From Larix kaempferi (Eukaryota; Streptophyta; Pinopsida; Pinales; Pinaceae): 64,000 nucleotides of DNA. Below the pieces are notes generated by a model. It ran no database searches, was not told the DNA's origin, and saw nothing but the letters and a program-made list of their open reading frames with translations. The stretch lies in contig BSBM01000320.1 of NCBI GenBank assembly GCA_027924585.1, positions 1,989,501 to 2,053,500 on the forward strand, given 5' to 3'. This document shows, in pieces, positions 49,094 through 63,932 of this stretch (the stretch's first letter is position 1; every line of letters begins with the position of its first letter). A program made the position numbers and the translations under genes.

Positions 49094-50074
49094 AAGCATA
49101 AATTTTCAACCAGAGGAGGCTTGGGCCCATAAATTCCTCTCCATGAATATGTTCTTCATTTTTAAATTCTTTCTCAAGGATATATTCCATCATTTTTATT
49201 TGGGTAGTGGCATACATTTCAGCATAATCTTGAGCCACTTTATGTGTGTACAAACTTCACCCGTGTCTTTCACCATATTAAAATTTTATAAAAATGTGGG
49301 AGGACAGAGACAGAGTAAGGGTACAAACTAGAGAAATTAGGTAGACTTATTTTGTGATCCAGAGGGATATCGGTGGCCACCCACCTATTCCACTGGCTCA
49401 AATCAGCTTCCCATTTTGCCAATTTTCTAGTAATGTTTCTATAGTTTTTCGAGTCCCAAACTTCCGGGGCCGTTTTGAGGCCCTAAACGATGTTTCTTGG
49501 GAAATCTTGGTCCAACAGAGCCCGTCTATTTCATGGCCCACCGCGTAGTCCTCGAATAGATCTTTCCAACGGGTTACCGAGCGCCCCAAACGGAGATCGT
49601 ATGCAAAAGTTATGACCCCGGGAAGTTGACTGTTCAACTAACCACCTTGTGGCCTCAAACTTTATGGCGGTTCATCTTCTAGGGTTAGGTTTTTGGATGC
49701 TTGGGATTATCTCCCTCATGCTTATGATAAATAGGCCCTTTCGACCTCTCTTTGTATTCATCTTGACACGAATGAGCACAACGGCCACATCTCTCCTCAG
49801 AAATAGCTACTACCATTCTAGTTGTTGTATTTACAATCTCTTCTATTTCCGATATTTAATCGAATATGTGTTTCCTGTATCGCTGTGTTTCTTGCCATAT
49901 ATCTATGTATGTGAATGTATATCTCTGTATATGCTATCTTTTGTTTCGTTCCCACACAAATCCGGATCATTTTTCCATCCTCTAAATGAACTAGTTAATT
50001 ATCACATTATTCTACTTCAATTCCTCTTTCAGGTATTTTGTGGCATTCATGTTTGAAGTCTAAATAACATTGCT
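49094..50074 (+). mobile_element. Possible fragment of a third LTR family (copy B)
   Basis: Counterpart of 20560-21540. Same uncertain assignment. Confidence 0.3.
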
Positions 50075-50084
50075 TGCCACTTAG

Positions 50085-50213
50085 TCCTACACGACAAGGA
50101 GGATAACCATATGTCAATTCAACTCAGTCCTACACGACGAGGAGGAAAATCAAAGTTCCACTAAACTCAATGCTACATGATGAGGAGGGAAGTCACAAAG
50201 CAGTTACCAATCC
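50085..50213 (+). repeat. 43-bp tandem repeat x3, copy B
   Basis: Counterpart of 26386-26514, in its undisturbed context. Confidence 0.75.
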
Positions 50214-50944
50214 CCCCATCTCAGGGAGAGCTTCTCCATCCTCCCTGTCTCGGGGAGAATGTCTCACTGATGCTGCGACATCAACAATTGTTGTATCACA
50301 GTCTGCAGATTGACTCGTGCACATTGTAAATTCCATTCTTGACTTGAACTTGAACACCTTCCTTTCAAATTGTCAAATACTATTGGCTCAACACTGAAAA
50401 TGCTTCGGGTCTCAATCTGCTTCACCCATGTACTTCTTCTGTTAATCCTAATTCTTGTATGCTTGTTTTGAAGCTCTAATGTGAAAATTCAACAGATTAA
50501 AATTGTTTTCATGTTTCCGATGGCCACATGTTCTATGACATAGAAAAATTTTCATTTAGTTTGATGATTTTTTGAATATTTAGAACCTTATATTTATTTA
50601 ATAATTCATTTCATTACGGGTGCGTGAAAAACAGAAGCAGTTGGGTTTGAGAAAGTGCCTTGGATGTACCAGACAACCCCATCGGTGATCCAGGTAGGCT
50701 CCAACATTGCATTCTAAACTTGGGTATGATTTTTATTAGATTCTTGTCAGTAATTTCCATATTTTTTATCATTGCAATTCTAAGGGAAGCAATATTTAAG
50801 AATTGCTCTTATGCCTTTCAATTTCTCCCAGCTCCCATGGAAAGGTATAACTTGAGCATTATGTAGAGTTTCGGGGATGCCAACTAAATTATTTTTCTTC
50901 ACCTCAATAGAAAAAATCAAGTAGTCAATTTGCATTTTGTAAGT

Positions 50945-51404
50945 CACTACAAGGAAAAGGCCCTCTAGTGGAGGTTATAGCAGGAGCCCCTAAAAAAGAG
51001 GTCGAAAATCCATTTATAGTGGAGGTTTCTAAGGGAGGCGATCGGGCGAAGATTTTAGCATATGTTGTTTTTCGATGTGTTTAACACCAAAACACACTGG
51101 TGCATTTCTAAACATAACGCAGCGGTGTGGCACGAAATTCTACGGCACCACGACAGAGAAAAAATATCGATAAAAAAAATTAATTAAAAAACTCGTGTTA
51201 TTTTAATACCCGTTTCGCGATGCGTTAATAGATACTAAATGCACCGGGGCATTATAAGATAAAATCCACAGTGTGGTTAATAGATGATAATTCATCGCAT
51301 TATCAATATATTTGTTAACGGCAAGTCAAATAAAAGGTGCACCAGATAACCATAACCGCATCGGTGCATGTTTAATCAACAAACACACAGCCTTTTACTA
51401 TAAA
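50945..51404 (+). mobile_element. CACTA transposon 5' end, part 1 (copy B)
   Basis: Same CACTACAAGG terminus and subterminal GGTGCA motifs as at 27246, again cut by LTR2 at 51405. Confidence 0.72.
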
Positions 51405-54400
51405 TGTAATATCCCGAATTTTGGACGGACTGTTTTATGATGTTATATTGGGCCACGGCCCCAGCACCTGTGATTTATTCTTTTGTAGACTGACACATTG
51501 GGCATGGACCCTGACTAAATTTCATTACTTGATTATATACTAGGCAAGGGAGCCCCAATGTTCTTATTATGTTTTGATGTGGGTACAAAACCCTAATACA
51601 TATTGAGATGACCTTTTGTTACTTATTGCGCAGAGCTGTGATTTTACATGTTTATCCTATATGATGTGTTGAGCGTGGACTTCGAAACACACAAGAGACC
51701 TACGTACTGGGCATAAGCCCCGATGTACCTAGATGAATGTTTATGTATTGGGAGCAAGCCCTCATGTACACTGAGTGTTGGGCATAAGCCCTGGAGCACT
51801 CCAAGCTTGAAATAAAATGAATACCGGATCCGAGGCCACTTAAATAGTCTAGATGTGCCTCACGACCACATTCTATCTCTAGTGTTGAGCAGAGGCTCTG
51901 GAATTGCACTAGCGTAACACCCATGTGAGAGTGTTGAGTTAAAAGGCTCTGAAGAGCACTCGGGGTTACTAGATCTCAAGTGTTGAGTCTGAAGGAATCT
52001 GAAAAGCACTTATGTTTCTTATCACAACTATTCGAATTGATTAAATAAATCTTATTATCATCAAGTGCTGCGGGAACTACCACGTTAAAACGAGGGAATC
52101 TGACATGCAAAGGGAGAGACTAGAGGTGCCTATCCTAGCTTACCGAGACCGTCCAAAGAAGGGGACCTTATCCTTAAAAAGATTAAAAAGAAGTATCATG
52201 TGAAGATACATAAAATATAACATCACCACTTAAAGCATAAATTAACTAAATAGTAGTTTCCTATGGTTAAGCATGCATAAAAGCCTCAAGGCTAATGTTA
52301 TTATTAACAACTTTAATAATAATGATTGTTACTATTTCTTTATTAAACACATTTGTTTTATATATAGTTGATGCATTGGGTTAAGAAATCAATAATGCAT
52401 TAATAAATAAATTGAAATATTAAGTTGATCACAAATTATAGAAAGGCTTAAATAAAAAAAAATACTTTAGTTAAACAAATGGAAAAGTCATAGTTCCAAA
52501 AGAACTAGTGATTAATTAAAACAAATATTCTTTTATAAATTAATTTATTTGATTTAAAGAAACCAAATTATTCCAACAGTCCTAATTCAAGATTTCCCTA
52601 CATAAAGAGGACAGACCCCAAAGTTTGGGGATCATCTTTTCATCATCACTCTCTTATGGAATCAAAGAGAATTTTCTGCTCCAAGAATTGAAGTAGCTCA
52701 CATAAGTTTTAGACCTGAACCAGCAGTGGACCTAGGGTCTCTATCTCTCAATTTGCATGTCAGAACCAGCTCGGGGGGATCCATACTAAACCAGGAACGG
52801 TTGTAGGATCAGGGTTGGGAGGAACGTGGTAGTCCCAAAGTTATCTAGTCAAGGAATCATTCAAATCAGGTCAGCTGAACACAACAATATTTTCCACTAA
52901 TTAATGGTTTGAGTGTGCAGGTTACTACAGAAGAAGGGCACGTTACAAGCTTGTAGGTATGAATTATTCCACTCACCATATTTTATTTATGCAATTTGAA
53001 TAGCTTGTTACTTAGTATTTAATTCCCTTAAACCATCTACATCAATACTTTTCTTAAGGAGCAAAGGGCCTTTAGGGAATGGGTTAAATGCATATCAAAC
53101 TTCATATTCAGAAACCTTATCAACCCTGGAAAATTACTTCGTGATGACTGTCGCATGTCTAGCATGGCTAGTCCACTAGCCTGTGCTAGACATCTATGTA
53201 GAAAATCTATAGACTAGTATTTCCTATAAGTTTGAACAGAGAGTATCCTTTTTATTCTGACAGTATCTTATATACTAATCAGTCATTGTTTCCATTATAG
53301 TTTGGTTATTTATTAGACAGGTAAATACATGTATTACAGAGATCTTGTAGAACGAAAGATAGGGCTTAGACAGCCACAAATACCTTTTTCATATTTTATT
53401 ATTAACCAAATTATTGTAGATTTATTCCTGATCTAAACCATTATTTCAAATCCAAACGAAATGCTAAATCCAAACCATACAGACGCCACACAGAAAACGA
53501 AAATAATAGTTGTAAAGAGAACTTTAAACATTCACACATATTTTTCTTTATTTATATATATATATATATATATAAATCAAAACACAAGTCAAGGGGTCGA
53601 ACCCCATGGTCTTTCTTTTGCCAAAACGCATCAACATGTAGCTGCAAGCTACAAACCCACACTCTCATAAAACGAGAATTTCGGGTATAGATATCAAACA
53701 TACAAATCTAGAATAACAGCTGTTTAAAGAATCTATACCAACAGTAACATCTACAGGATGCCCACCTGGGCGTCATCGTTTTCCTTCTTTTACAAATCAC
53801 CACAGTAGAATCTCTCCATCAAACACTATGTCCAGGAATCCAATGCAGACAAAAGTCAAAAACCAGGGGTCTTTAAATTCAAAACTACATTACAAGTATA
53901 GCTTCATTACGAAACCATGATGCTTTCATTTACAGTCCACATCGAAAATTAAACAGACAGAGATACAATCAAAATGAGAATTCATTACGGCAACATAAAA
54001 CCCCATAGGCTGAGCCACTGTTACATTCTCGGAACCAAAAACGACATTGATAGAAAATCTAGAAACGTTGTACTTCTTACCCATATTCAAAACATACATC
54101 CAAAACACCATACATCATACAGGGAAGAATTCCCTGAGCAAAACCCAATTTCATGACAAACCACAAGAACCACAAATGAATGTGCCAACAATGTCCATTA
54201 AAACCAGAGTATACTAGTCAAAAGCATCGGGCAAGTAATAAAAATGATCTTCTAAATACCCATAGAAATTACACAGGAGTTCCTTTTCGCTACATCTCAT
54301 TATTACATTTCGAAACCCCATATATTCAATGCATTCGATGGTCCAGCCAATAGGCGACCCTTCCAGACTTCCAAATAGAATCAGTGTGCCAAAGGCTCAC

Positions 54401-55639
54401 GAAATCCTCCCATGAAACAAAACGAGACACATAAATACACCACCAGAGATGCGAGAGGCAGAGCAACGTGGGTGGGTAAGCTAGACTTACCAATACCCTT
54501 GACACGCCAACAGAAGCCCAGGACGCCCACGGCATTACACCCGAAGCCACTACCACCTGCCAATCCAACAAGGAAACGCAAGTTAAACCCTCAAGAGGTA
54601 TGCATAGGGAGAAATGAGTCCCATAACAGGTTGACGATTTTAGCAAGGCCATACCTGAGCAGGATACAACACTCTCCACGCCGCCAGGCGAGCTAAAACG
54701 CCACATGCACTGACCATGAGCATAGCTCAGGCCAGGGCACGAAGGCACCTCCAGAATATGGTGAAGTGCTGAACCAAAACCAAACGGAAACGCAGAAGGC
54801 TTGACCAAGGAAAACCCCAAATCGTTACAAACCCTCACTGGACAGCCTGTCATCCACTTTACACCAAACCCTGCTTTATTGGAGACTCGAATATTTGTGC
54901 AAAACCATAGTTTGAGTCGTGTGATAATAGCCACAACTTGCTTAGTATGCATGCGTTGGTCCAAGGGTCTCACTACTATGATTTTACATCAGCAAACCCC
55001 TTGGAACTATAACTTTTGTATTTTGGTATATCCATTAAAGGACTTGACCATCACTCTTAAAACCTATACCTTGTAAAAACTGGAAACATTTGGATAGAAA
55101 ATGGATAGATCCTCTAGGGTGGAAATGTCATAGGATAAATACCTGCAATCACAAATATGAAATTATTGTATTAGCGAAAATGCTAAGTAAGTCCATAAAC
55201 ACCCAAGAATACTCTTACCTCTCAGCAGCCTTGTCGAGGTATGTTTTCCTCTCCTTGATTGATACATGTCCCACCATGGTTTCAACATCTCATCAACAAA
55301 GGCCATATCACATGAAGGTGCCATTTAGACATTCATAATACATTCATATGATTTCATTAAAACTGTATGAAAGAATTGCTATTACAGTTACACCGGCAAT
55401 TGTAAACTCGTAACCGGGATACATCAATAATTAATTCCACATTGCTTCCGCAGGATTGAAAATGTAAAAATCTAGAGAGATCATGATTATTTAGGAATGG
55501 TCGACTTCCTTTTATCTACAGTAAGCATTTACATATTTTCCTAGTTTTAGAATTAACTTGCGACTATTTTATTCTCAATCAGCATCTATTACAGGGACGG
55601 AATTTTTTTTTTAATTTTTGCTATTTATGGGACATTGCA
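51405..55639 (+). mobile_element. Solo LTR2, complete (4,235 bp), spans copies B and C
   Basis: Same insertion as at 27706-31940, carried along by the array: start TGTAATATCCC, end TTGCA at 55639, left flank ATAAA (51400-51404), right flank ACAAA (55640-55644). The same one-base mismatch in the target duplication occurs in each unit, so that mutation preceded amplification. Differs from the B copy at several substitutions, including the hairpin at 55214-55243. Confidence 0.88.
53553..53574. repeat. (TA)11 microsatellite within LTR2, copy C
   Basis: 22 bp of TA, same length as in copy B. Confidence 0.9.
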
Positions 55640-56151
55640 ACAAAGAAATTCATTGCAAAATATCTTAAAATTTTATTTAAAAACCCTACTTGATGGTGCA
55701 TCGGGTTGATATGCTTAATCGCAAATATCATAGACGGTGCGCTGGATAACAATAATGTGCTGGTTCTTTTCTATTTGACAAACGCACTGGTTGTTATTAT
55801 AATAAAACAATTCCATGCAAAACCCTTTAAATTTGTCTAAAAAATCCTACTATTCGGCGTGTCTCGTTTATTGTGGGCATCGGTGCACTTTAATGTCGGT
55901 CGCACCGGAACAGGGTTTAATATATAAAAAAAGTGTGGTAAAAATCATTTTTGCCACTTCTCAATTTGTTTTACCCCAAGTGCACTAGTGCTTTACCTTG
56001 CCCACTTGGACGCCCTAACATAAGTGGTCTACATGGACACATTCTTCATCCGTATTGTCTACTGCTGCAAGTTTGAATTTTGACAAACAATCGTCAAAAT
56101 TGAAATTTTCTGTACATCGCCAGGATGCCTCCCCGATGGGCCGTTCAACAG
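55640..56151 (+). mobile_element. CACTA transposon 5' end, part 2 after LTR2 (copy C)
   Basis: Counterpart of 31941-32452, with the same candidate first exon ending at 56151 before GTAAAT. Confidence 0.55.
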
Positions 56152-57253
56152 GTAAATGGATTCTCACTTCATAATTTAATTTTTTAATGGATTAATTTTT
56201 AGAATTAACCACGAGATCAACCGTGGCATCCAACCCATCAAAACAAAGGCAAGGAAACTTATATTAAGGGATTAGGAAATGCCATTTGTAAATAGAGATT
56301 TATTAGTGAATAGGATGGACTTTTATATTATATTATTCAATAAGTGTTTATAACTATAATTCTCCTATATTTTTATAATCCTATTTGTACTTGTTGTTCA
56401 CTTTTTATGTCATTTTTAATACAGCAATGTGAAACCCTATTTGAGTAAATACAAAATAACAAGCATTAAGATAAAGGAATAAAACAATGTACAAAAGAAG
56501 TGACTTTTGTAGCAAATCATTAGGACGGACAGCTACAAGAACCATAAAAACGATAAAGTAAAAACACCTACGATAAAGTAAAAACACCTATTGTTGTATC
56601 AATACCATCTTACAAAGTTAACACACTTCCATTTCCCATCCATCAAAATAGTTATGATATATTGTTTAAAGAGTAAACATGTTCCTAAAATAACAAGCTC
56701 AACATAGAAGAAATTGTTACCATGAAGTGAGAAAATTACTTATTCTTTAACATTGTCTAGGAAAGGGGAAAATTAATTTTACAAGTGTATGTCCCTATTT
56801 TAAATATTTAAATTCGTTATTAAAACCTTATTTGAAAAGTTGAATACGCTCCCTAAGTAAATAATAAGATTTATAAGAAAGTACTAATTTATTAAATAAA
56901 TAAATATTTTAAATATTCTTTATAAACACATTTATCTACATGCTATAATAACAAAAGAAAATATTACATAGGATTTAAATACAAAGTGTTCTTTGCACAA
57001 AATAAATGTGTAGAATTTGAAGCTTCATAAAAATTTGCTAGAATGCATAGCTTCATAACATTGTGTTAGGCTACAAGGTAAGGATGATTCCAACCATAAA
57101 TTCTACATGAATTTCAAACCCTAAGTTTTAGTTTTGATTCATTTCTCAATTGGATGTCTTATAGTTATCTATCCCTCCAAGCCAATTTTATTGCGCCTCT
57201 CCCTCCGCCCTCTAAAGCCAGTATGCGGGAGATCTTGTAACATGTGTCTGTCG

Positions 57254-57672
57254 AGTAACAAAATAATACAAAGTAAAAAGTAATAAATGTTATGTGGGCC
57301 ATAAACAAAAAAGAATAATAGAAAGTAAAGAGTAAATATGAGACTTCAACTAGAGAATTTAGAGCTTAGGATTAGGTGGTAAATATTATGTCGGCCATAA
57401 ACAAAAAAGAATAATACAAAGTAAAAAGTAAATATGAGACTTAAACTAGAGACTTTACTTTTTACCTTTAATACAAAGTAAAAAGTAAATATGAGAGTTT
57501 AGAGTGTTTGTCGAGTTTGTCTAGTAACAAAATAATACAAAGTAAACAAAAAAGAATAATACAAAGTAAAAAGTAATAAATATTATGTCGGCCATAAACA
57601 AAACATAATAATACGAAGTAAAAAGTAAATATGAGACTTAAACTAGATACTTTAGAGCTTAGTATTAAGTGG
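57254..57672. repeat. Irregular tandem repeat block, copy C
   Basis: Counterpart of 5016-5434, same length with two visible private substitutions. Confidence 0.8.
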
Positions 57673-57751
57673 CTCGGGTATTACACTCAAGGAGCTATTC
57701 AAGGAGGCGGCGCTTGATAGACCCTAGGATTTGGATCTGGGATGGTTTAGT

Positions 57752-57876
57752 TTGGATTCAAACTTAATTTTTTTTAGTTTGTTACATCCTTGTCTCATGA
57801 ATGCTCACCAAAATTAACTTTGGATACAAACTTAATTTTTTTTAGTTTGTTCTACCCTTGTCTCATGAATGCTCAC
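57752..57876. repeat. 67-bp direct repeat x2, copy C
   Basis: Counterpart of 5514-5637 with the same extra T as copy B. Confidence 0.85.
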
Positions 57877-58296
57877 TTGATGACCCAAGGAAAAACAAGC
57901 TAACAAACAAGTAAAAATATCATTTTTAAATGTTTTGACTCTCTCTATACTTTGAAATATTGTCTATACTTAACAAATTGATTATGTATCTCCAACAACT
58001 TTGTTTGGGATTTTGTTACACATTAATACTTGGCTTTAAAATCCGGACAAGTGTTATGGCTATTAAATTTTACATGCTTAGCAATTGTTGAATGTATTGT
58101 CCAATGTAGTAAAGATAATTGTAAAATATAAGCTTATATGTTTATAATTTCTTACTACTCATCTCCATCTAACTTAAATATGTTCATCCTCTTTAGTTTA
58201 GATGGAAGAAGAACTGTATACAATACTTTAAAGTTGTCTCTACTAAATAGTAATACGTTTTTGGCATTACTTCAATAATATTAACGGCTGTCTCTT

Positions 58297-58398
58297 CCCA
58301 TTATACATACAGAATTTCTTCAAATGAGAAATAAAAAGATAATTATCTACCCATTATACATACAGAATTTCTTCAAATGAGAAATAAAAAGATAATTA
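58297..58398. repeat. 53-bp tandem duplication, copy C
   Basis: Counterpart of 6058-6159. Confidence 0.9.
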
Positions 58399-59464
58399 CT
58401 TTAAATTATTGAAAGAAACAATGAAATTTGAAATACTACCATTGATAGAATTTTGTTTGTAACATATAAGTATGAATTTGCGGTTTTGTAAAATAAAGTT
58501 ATGCTATAAACAACATAAATATAGCATTTATCTCACCACGACTGATTCTTTTTATCGAGAATACAATGTCGCCAAGCTCTTTCGGTTCTTCCACAGTATG
58601 CACAGATCAATATTAAATCAAAATAATAGGGAACATATAAAACAAAAAGAATTCAACGGTGTTTTTACTTAAACAATGTAGTCATATTTAAACTACTGAA
58701 CCACTGAGTAGATATTGTCTCTAGGACATCCACACACAGCTACCATTCTACAGCAGGCAACCCTACATTGATTCTCAAAGAAAAAATGAGTAAACAAAGA
58801 AAATATCATGATTGATTTGTATATTTAAAAAAGAAAACCATTGCAATTTTGGCTCTAATCCACAGCCCCACAGCAGGCGATAAGATGATCTGAGAGGCAT
58901 CTATAATTACAAGAACAGAATTCCATGGTATTATTGATGATACTAGCCAATGACTCACCTCCAGTATTTGATGTGTCACCCTAGAGAATGGTCCATTTAC
59001 AAGCCATGAACTATTATATGAGACAACGGACTTGAAGCATCTTTGTGAGGTAGTGAAATGCTCGCAAATTATTTGTGTTTTTTTACGAGTGTCAGCATGC
59101 AGATGACATGTTTTTTGCGCACTAGAAAAATGTTTCACTTGCAAATCTTTTACATAGACAAATTAGTCTCAATTTTCAGCTTGAATTTGTAAGAAAAGAC
59201 AATTTTCAATCGCAAATATTTTAGAGCACTAGCAAATAAGTCTCAAAATTTTGAGCATGCAGCCATTTCTGTCTGGCAAAATTTTATTTCTGTAAAATTA
59301 ATTTACATTTTAATTTTGTATCGGTTGAAATTGGTTATCCAATATTTCATTTATATTATAATGGCTTAATGGATTCCATTAAATCCCAGTTAATGTACGA
59401 ACTTGGTAATGGCTAGGCGAGAGCAGCAACGCCCCAAAATAGTAATTATGTTTTTAATCAACAA

Positions 59465-60064
59465 TCAAATTCTATGAAATCTACCAGTGGCAAGCGGTAG
59501 CGAGGAAGTAGGTGGTGCAGTGGGGACTTGGGCAGCGGAGGCGGCGGCGGTGGTGGTGGTGATGGGCCGTACGTAGCCGAAACGTGAATTTGAGGACGAC
59601 GAAGGAGGACGTTGCTGCTGAATGGGGAGATTGTTATTTGTTCTTCTGTTAGAAGTTGCTCCGACTCTTCTGGAATTAGCTGGAGGCGGCTGCTGCATGG
59701 AACGGCTTGTGTTGTTGTTGTTGCGGTTCCACTTTGCGTGTTTCCTTTTGCGGGAGACGCTGATCTGTCGGGACCGGAGCATGGAGCCATTCAACTGGAG
59801 AGCTTTGTCTACGCTGTCCACATCTGAGAACTCCACGTACGCATATCCCTTTGGGTTCCCGAACTCATTTGTGGGAATGGTAATGCGGTTTACTGTCCCG
59901 CAGCACTCAAAATGTGTCTTCACATCTTGTGCTCTGCACCAATAGTCAACATTGTCTACGTAAACTGAATATCGTTCGAATTCTCCATCTTCTCCTTCTT
60001 TAATACGTATCGCCTCCTCTTGCAAATGCAGCTTCTTCCCCGATTTCTCAGAATTCATGGCCAT
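59465..60064 (-). CDS. Single-RRM protein, PABPN1/PABN-like, copy C
   Basis: Same 199-residue protein as copies A and B, except that one Thr in the run of five near residue 173 becomes Ala because a GGT in the plus-strand GGC/GGT tract (about 59541-59561) is GGC. The RRM is unchanged. A minus-strand AATAAA lies at 59283-59288. The open frame in all copies shows no decay, but the copies are too similar for this to prove selection. Confidence 0.82.
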   Translation of the reverse strand: MAMNSEKSGKKLHLQEEAIRIKEGEDGEFERYSVYVDNVDYWCRAQDVKTHFECCGTVNRITIPTNEFGNPKGYAYVEFSDVDSVDKALQLNGSMLRSRQISVSRKRKHAKWNRNNNNTSRSMQQPPPANSRRVGATSNRRTNNNLPIQQQRPPSSSSNSRFGYVRPITTTTAAASAAQVPTAPPTSSLPLATGRFHRI

Positions 60065-61746
60065 GTCGAGTTATTTACTATCACAGATTTTATTTTCCTT
60101 TAAGATCAACCAATCTACTCTCAGTCTCAGTGAAAACCGAAACCACCCAGTATTTTAAGATTTGTCGCTTCACGGATTGTCGCCAACATATAACCGCTTT
60201 GGGATAGTAATTATATGGATCGATGCCTTATGGATTTGGTTTAACGAGTGGTATTGTAATTATATGGATCAATGCTTTTGGCAAAGATGTGTATGGCCAC
60301 CGTCGGCTAAACAAAATTGAAACTGGACAATACAATAAAAGAAGACCCCGGCCATCATCTAAGGTTCCAATTCCAATCATTCAAGACAAACTTTAAATCC
60401 AACTCTCACTCTTCACTTTTAACCAAATTTCCTGTGTCATCAATGATTAGAGACCAAGGAATGGAATGTGAATGTGAATGTAGAATCTTTCTTAGAAGTA
60501 CCACTAAAGACGAAAGGAGTGTGGAGGATACTTTGCAATGTGAGGGCAAAAAGTTAAAATTTGCTTACATATCTTGTATCAGACTTTGGTTTTTAAAACT
60601 ATGTAGGAGGTACAAAATTAAAAGTTAGAAGTTGAAAGAATCTTTGTTCCATCACTTTAATTATTTAAATTTGTATAATTTTTGGAGATGTGGTTGTCAT
60701 AGGATGGGATTTTAGAATTTTTATTTTTATTTTTATAGGAAAATGAAGGCATTCTTGTTGCATACATTTTCGAACCTTATTTTGTCTTTAGCATTAGGAC
60801 CTAAGTTTCTAAAGGAAAAATTTAACATTAGAACCTCTTTTCCATTTTTAGGAGTTGTCTTATTAGGAGCATCCTCTTAGTGAAAAACCACCTAATTGCC
60901 CCTAGAATATCACTTGGGGTCAAAGACCCTAGAGAGAGAACATGTGTCATGGTTGGAGACCTTCTTCATAGTGCTTGAGGCCTATAAGGTTCATTTTCCT
61001 ATGCAAATCCCTTATTTTTCCTTCCAACCATGGCCGAGGTCCCTAGACCCATCACAGATGTCAAAAACCAATTGATGGAATCCATATCTCATATCCCACT
61101 TAGAGGACTCGTGTGTTGCTACATGGGCTCATTCAAGACACTTGAAGTTCATAAGATTCAACAATATTAGGAGGAAATTATTTTCCTTCACCAACCATGT
61201 TCAATGACCTATGACCTATCCTTACTGGGTAAAGCTCCAAATGGCAGCCATATCCAACCTCCATGCTAGACAACCCCTATAGAGGGTTTGTTTTGAGGTT
61301 CGCAGGTGTTCTTCATGGCCATTGAACCAAAGAAATGGTGTCTACTACCTAAGGCCCAATTGTTTTCCTTTTCTAACTATAGAGTTAGATATATAGAAGG
61401 CCTTGATTTAGGGATTGAGCCCTTTGTTTCCCCTCTAGCCATGTTTAGACCTCAAAGACCATTTTCAATGCAAAAATCTCACTCATGGCACTTGTCTACC
61501 ATGGCCTAGACAATGATTCATGGTGTGGTATCGAGACAAATTCTCGTTCACCACGTGTGTTGTGGTTTAATCATGGCGCTTGTATATCTCTAGTAGGATA
61601 GATATGTTGTTGTGGATCAATACCCAGGCCTTGAGGGTTTTAACTTGGGAAACCCTCTTTCTCGTTTCTGCTGCCTTGCACTTGAATGTGCAAATTCAAG
61701 AGCTGGATATTACAGATCAAAGTGCCATCATTTGGGTTTCCCTTCG

Positions 61747-62416
61747 TTCCTCAGAGAATGATGTGCAATCGTTTGGGGGTTTTGAGTTTCCATTGAATTT
61801 GATAAGAACACATTGGAAGCACAGCATTCCTCGGAGATTTATGTGCAATTATTTGGGGATTTTTGGACCCCTTCATTCCTCAGAGAATAGTGTGCAATTA
61901 TTTGGGGGGTTTTGTTTTCCAAACAATTTGATGGGAAGACATTGGAAGCACAAACCATTTTTCCTCTGCCCCCTGTATTTCCTAGAACATTACGAAGGGA
62001 GGCTTGCACATTTAATGATTATGAGTAAACAAAAGGAGTCGAACATCAACTTCTTTAACTAGTTCTGCCTTTGTTTCTACTGGAGCTACTCGCTTTGGTT
62101 CTACTCCTGCAGGAATTGGCTTTCTAACTGTTGCGGGGTCAACTCAATCAGCATCTTAGGGTTATCAGTCTTTACCTAGGTTGGAAACCCAGTGTTATCC
62201 ATGGGAGGGCTCCTATATAGGGTTACATTAGGAAAAAGGCATGGTTTTGGACCGAAACGAGACTGGGGAGAATAATGTGAAATTTTTTGGGGTTTTGGTT
62301 TCCAAAGAATTTGACGGGAAGAGAGTGGAAGCAGTACGACGTTCCTCGGAGAATAATGTGCAACTATTTGAGGGTTCTGTGTTTCCAAATAATTTGAGAG
62401 GAAGAGAGTGGAAGCA
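61747..62416 (+). repeat. Degenerate ~75-bp repeats, copy C
   Basis: Counterpart of 9505-10174, open frame as in copy A. Confidence 0.7.
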
Positions 62417-63932
62417 TGGTGAAGGAGCAAGGGCATTAGTGTCGGGTACCTCGAATATAAGCTATGACTAGATTTTTTTCTCTCTTCTCTTAAATGTGTC
62501 TTGTTTAGTTTTTTTACTCCAATGCCATTTTTTTAATTCTTTTATATCTATGACAACTCATGTTGATTCACTTAATATCTTATACAATCATATACACGCT
62601 CTAAAATACATGTAGTACAATCCATAATTTTAAGTATCGTTTATGACCTGTCATAGTTCATTTTCAGTAGTTTCACATACTGTATATTTGTATGCACTTT
62701 TAGAAAAATCCAACCCTGAATGTGAATGCGGTTCTAACTGAGACCTATTGTGAGTTGGAACAATGGTATTCTTGGGTTTTTTAACCTATGTCCATTGCAG
62801 CTTTTCAACTCTTGCAAATTTAATTTAGAGCTTCTTTTTACCACTTCTCTCATGGGCCTTGGAAAGAAGCGTTTTGGCTCTTTTCAAGATCATAGGAGGA
62901 GGCCCGAATTGTTTCATAATAAGGATAGTCTCCTAGATCAACGAGGAAAATGTAAGTAGCTTCCATTGTAGTAACAAAGTAGGAGCAGACATAATTGCAA
63001 TGAGGACAATGATTTCAACAATTGATGTGCTATTTAAGTTGCCGACAAATTCCTCCTTGAGCTTCTTCTGAGGATCGAGGCAGTCACTAGAGGACTTCAT
63101 TGAAATATCATGAATATAGAATATTCTTCCACTCCAACGTGGAACATAAGCCATTCTCTATATTTGACGAATACATGTGCTTTGTAATTACATTTTTTTT
63201 CCTCGTATATGGGTGCCTCTCGGTACATTGAGCCATTTCTTCAAATCCATTCCTCTTAATACTTTTGTATAGTATTGCAAATGGGTTTATTTGATTTAGT
63301 GATTTGTTGTAGCTCTCATTAGTATTAATTTTTCCAGATGGAATGTTAGATAGGTCAAAACGCGGTTTTCACACACCTGTCACAATGTTACCATTTAAAG
63401 ATGGAAAATCATAATAACTTGAAAACTACAATATCAAATCCTTCTGCCAAAGTTTATGCTAGAGAATTCACACGATACAGATTTAACTATTCTTGAAAAG
63501 TTATCGCCACAAGCTAAAATATCAAAGAACCTTGCAGATGTGCTAACAATTAGTATTTTCTAGAAGTTACAAATTTCTTTGCTAGTAATATCTTGCTTAG
63601 CAATTGATTTCTCTCATTCAATTCAACTCTTCTCTGATGGGTTCCCTACTTTAAATATCTATCTCTTCTCCTGCAGGATCTACTTAAACAGTTGTGGCTG
63701 TAGATTTCATCCAAATTTTCATGTGTAGGGTTTACGTATTTCTTTTTTTTTTACATTTCATGCATGGCACTAGGTTTTGAAATCCTCCTTATTGTGGACG
63801 GTTCGTGAAAATAGAGACCCACAGTGGCTTCAATGTTGGCATAATTTGGTAGGTGGTTTGGCCATTGGACAGTTTATTTTTATTGGTCATGGCCGGGACT
63901 AATGACCGAATCCTTTTCTACCAACCCAAACA

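Larger units (their letters stand above)
28544..52242. repeat. 23.7-kb tandem array, copy B (23,699 bp)
   Basis: Complete unit with the same content as copy A but only one copy of the 4,835-bp segment. B-specific marks include loss of 6 bp (TATGCG) near 33521, a premature stop in an unassigned reading frame at about 38108, and several substitutions in LTR2. Such private differences show it is not an exact duplicate of A or C. Confidence 0.97.
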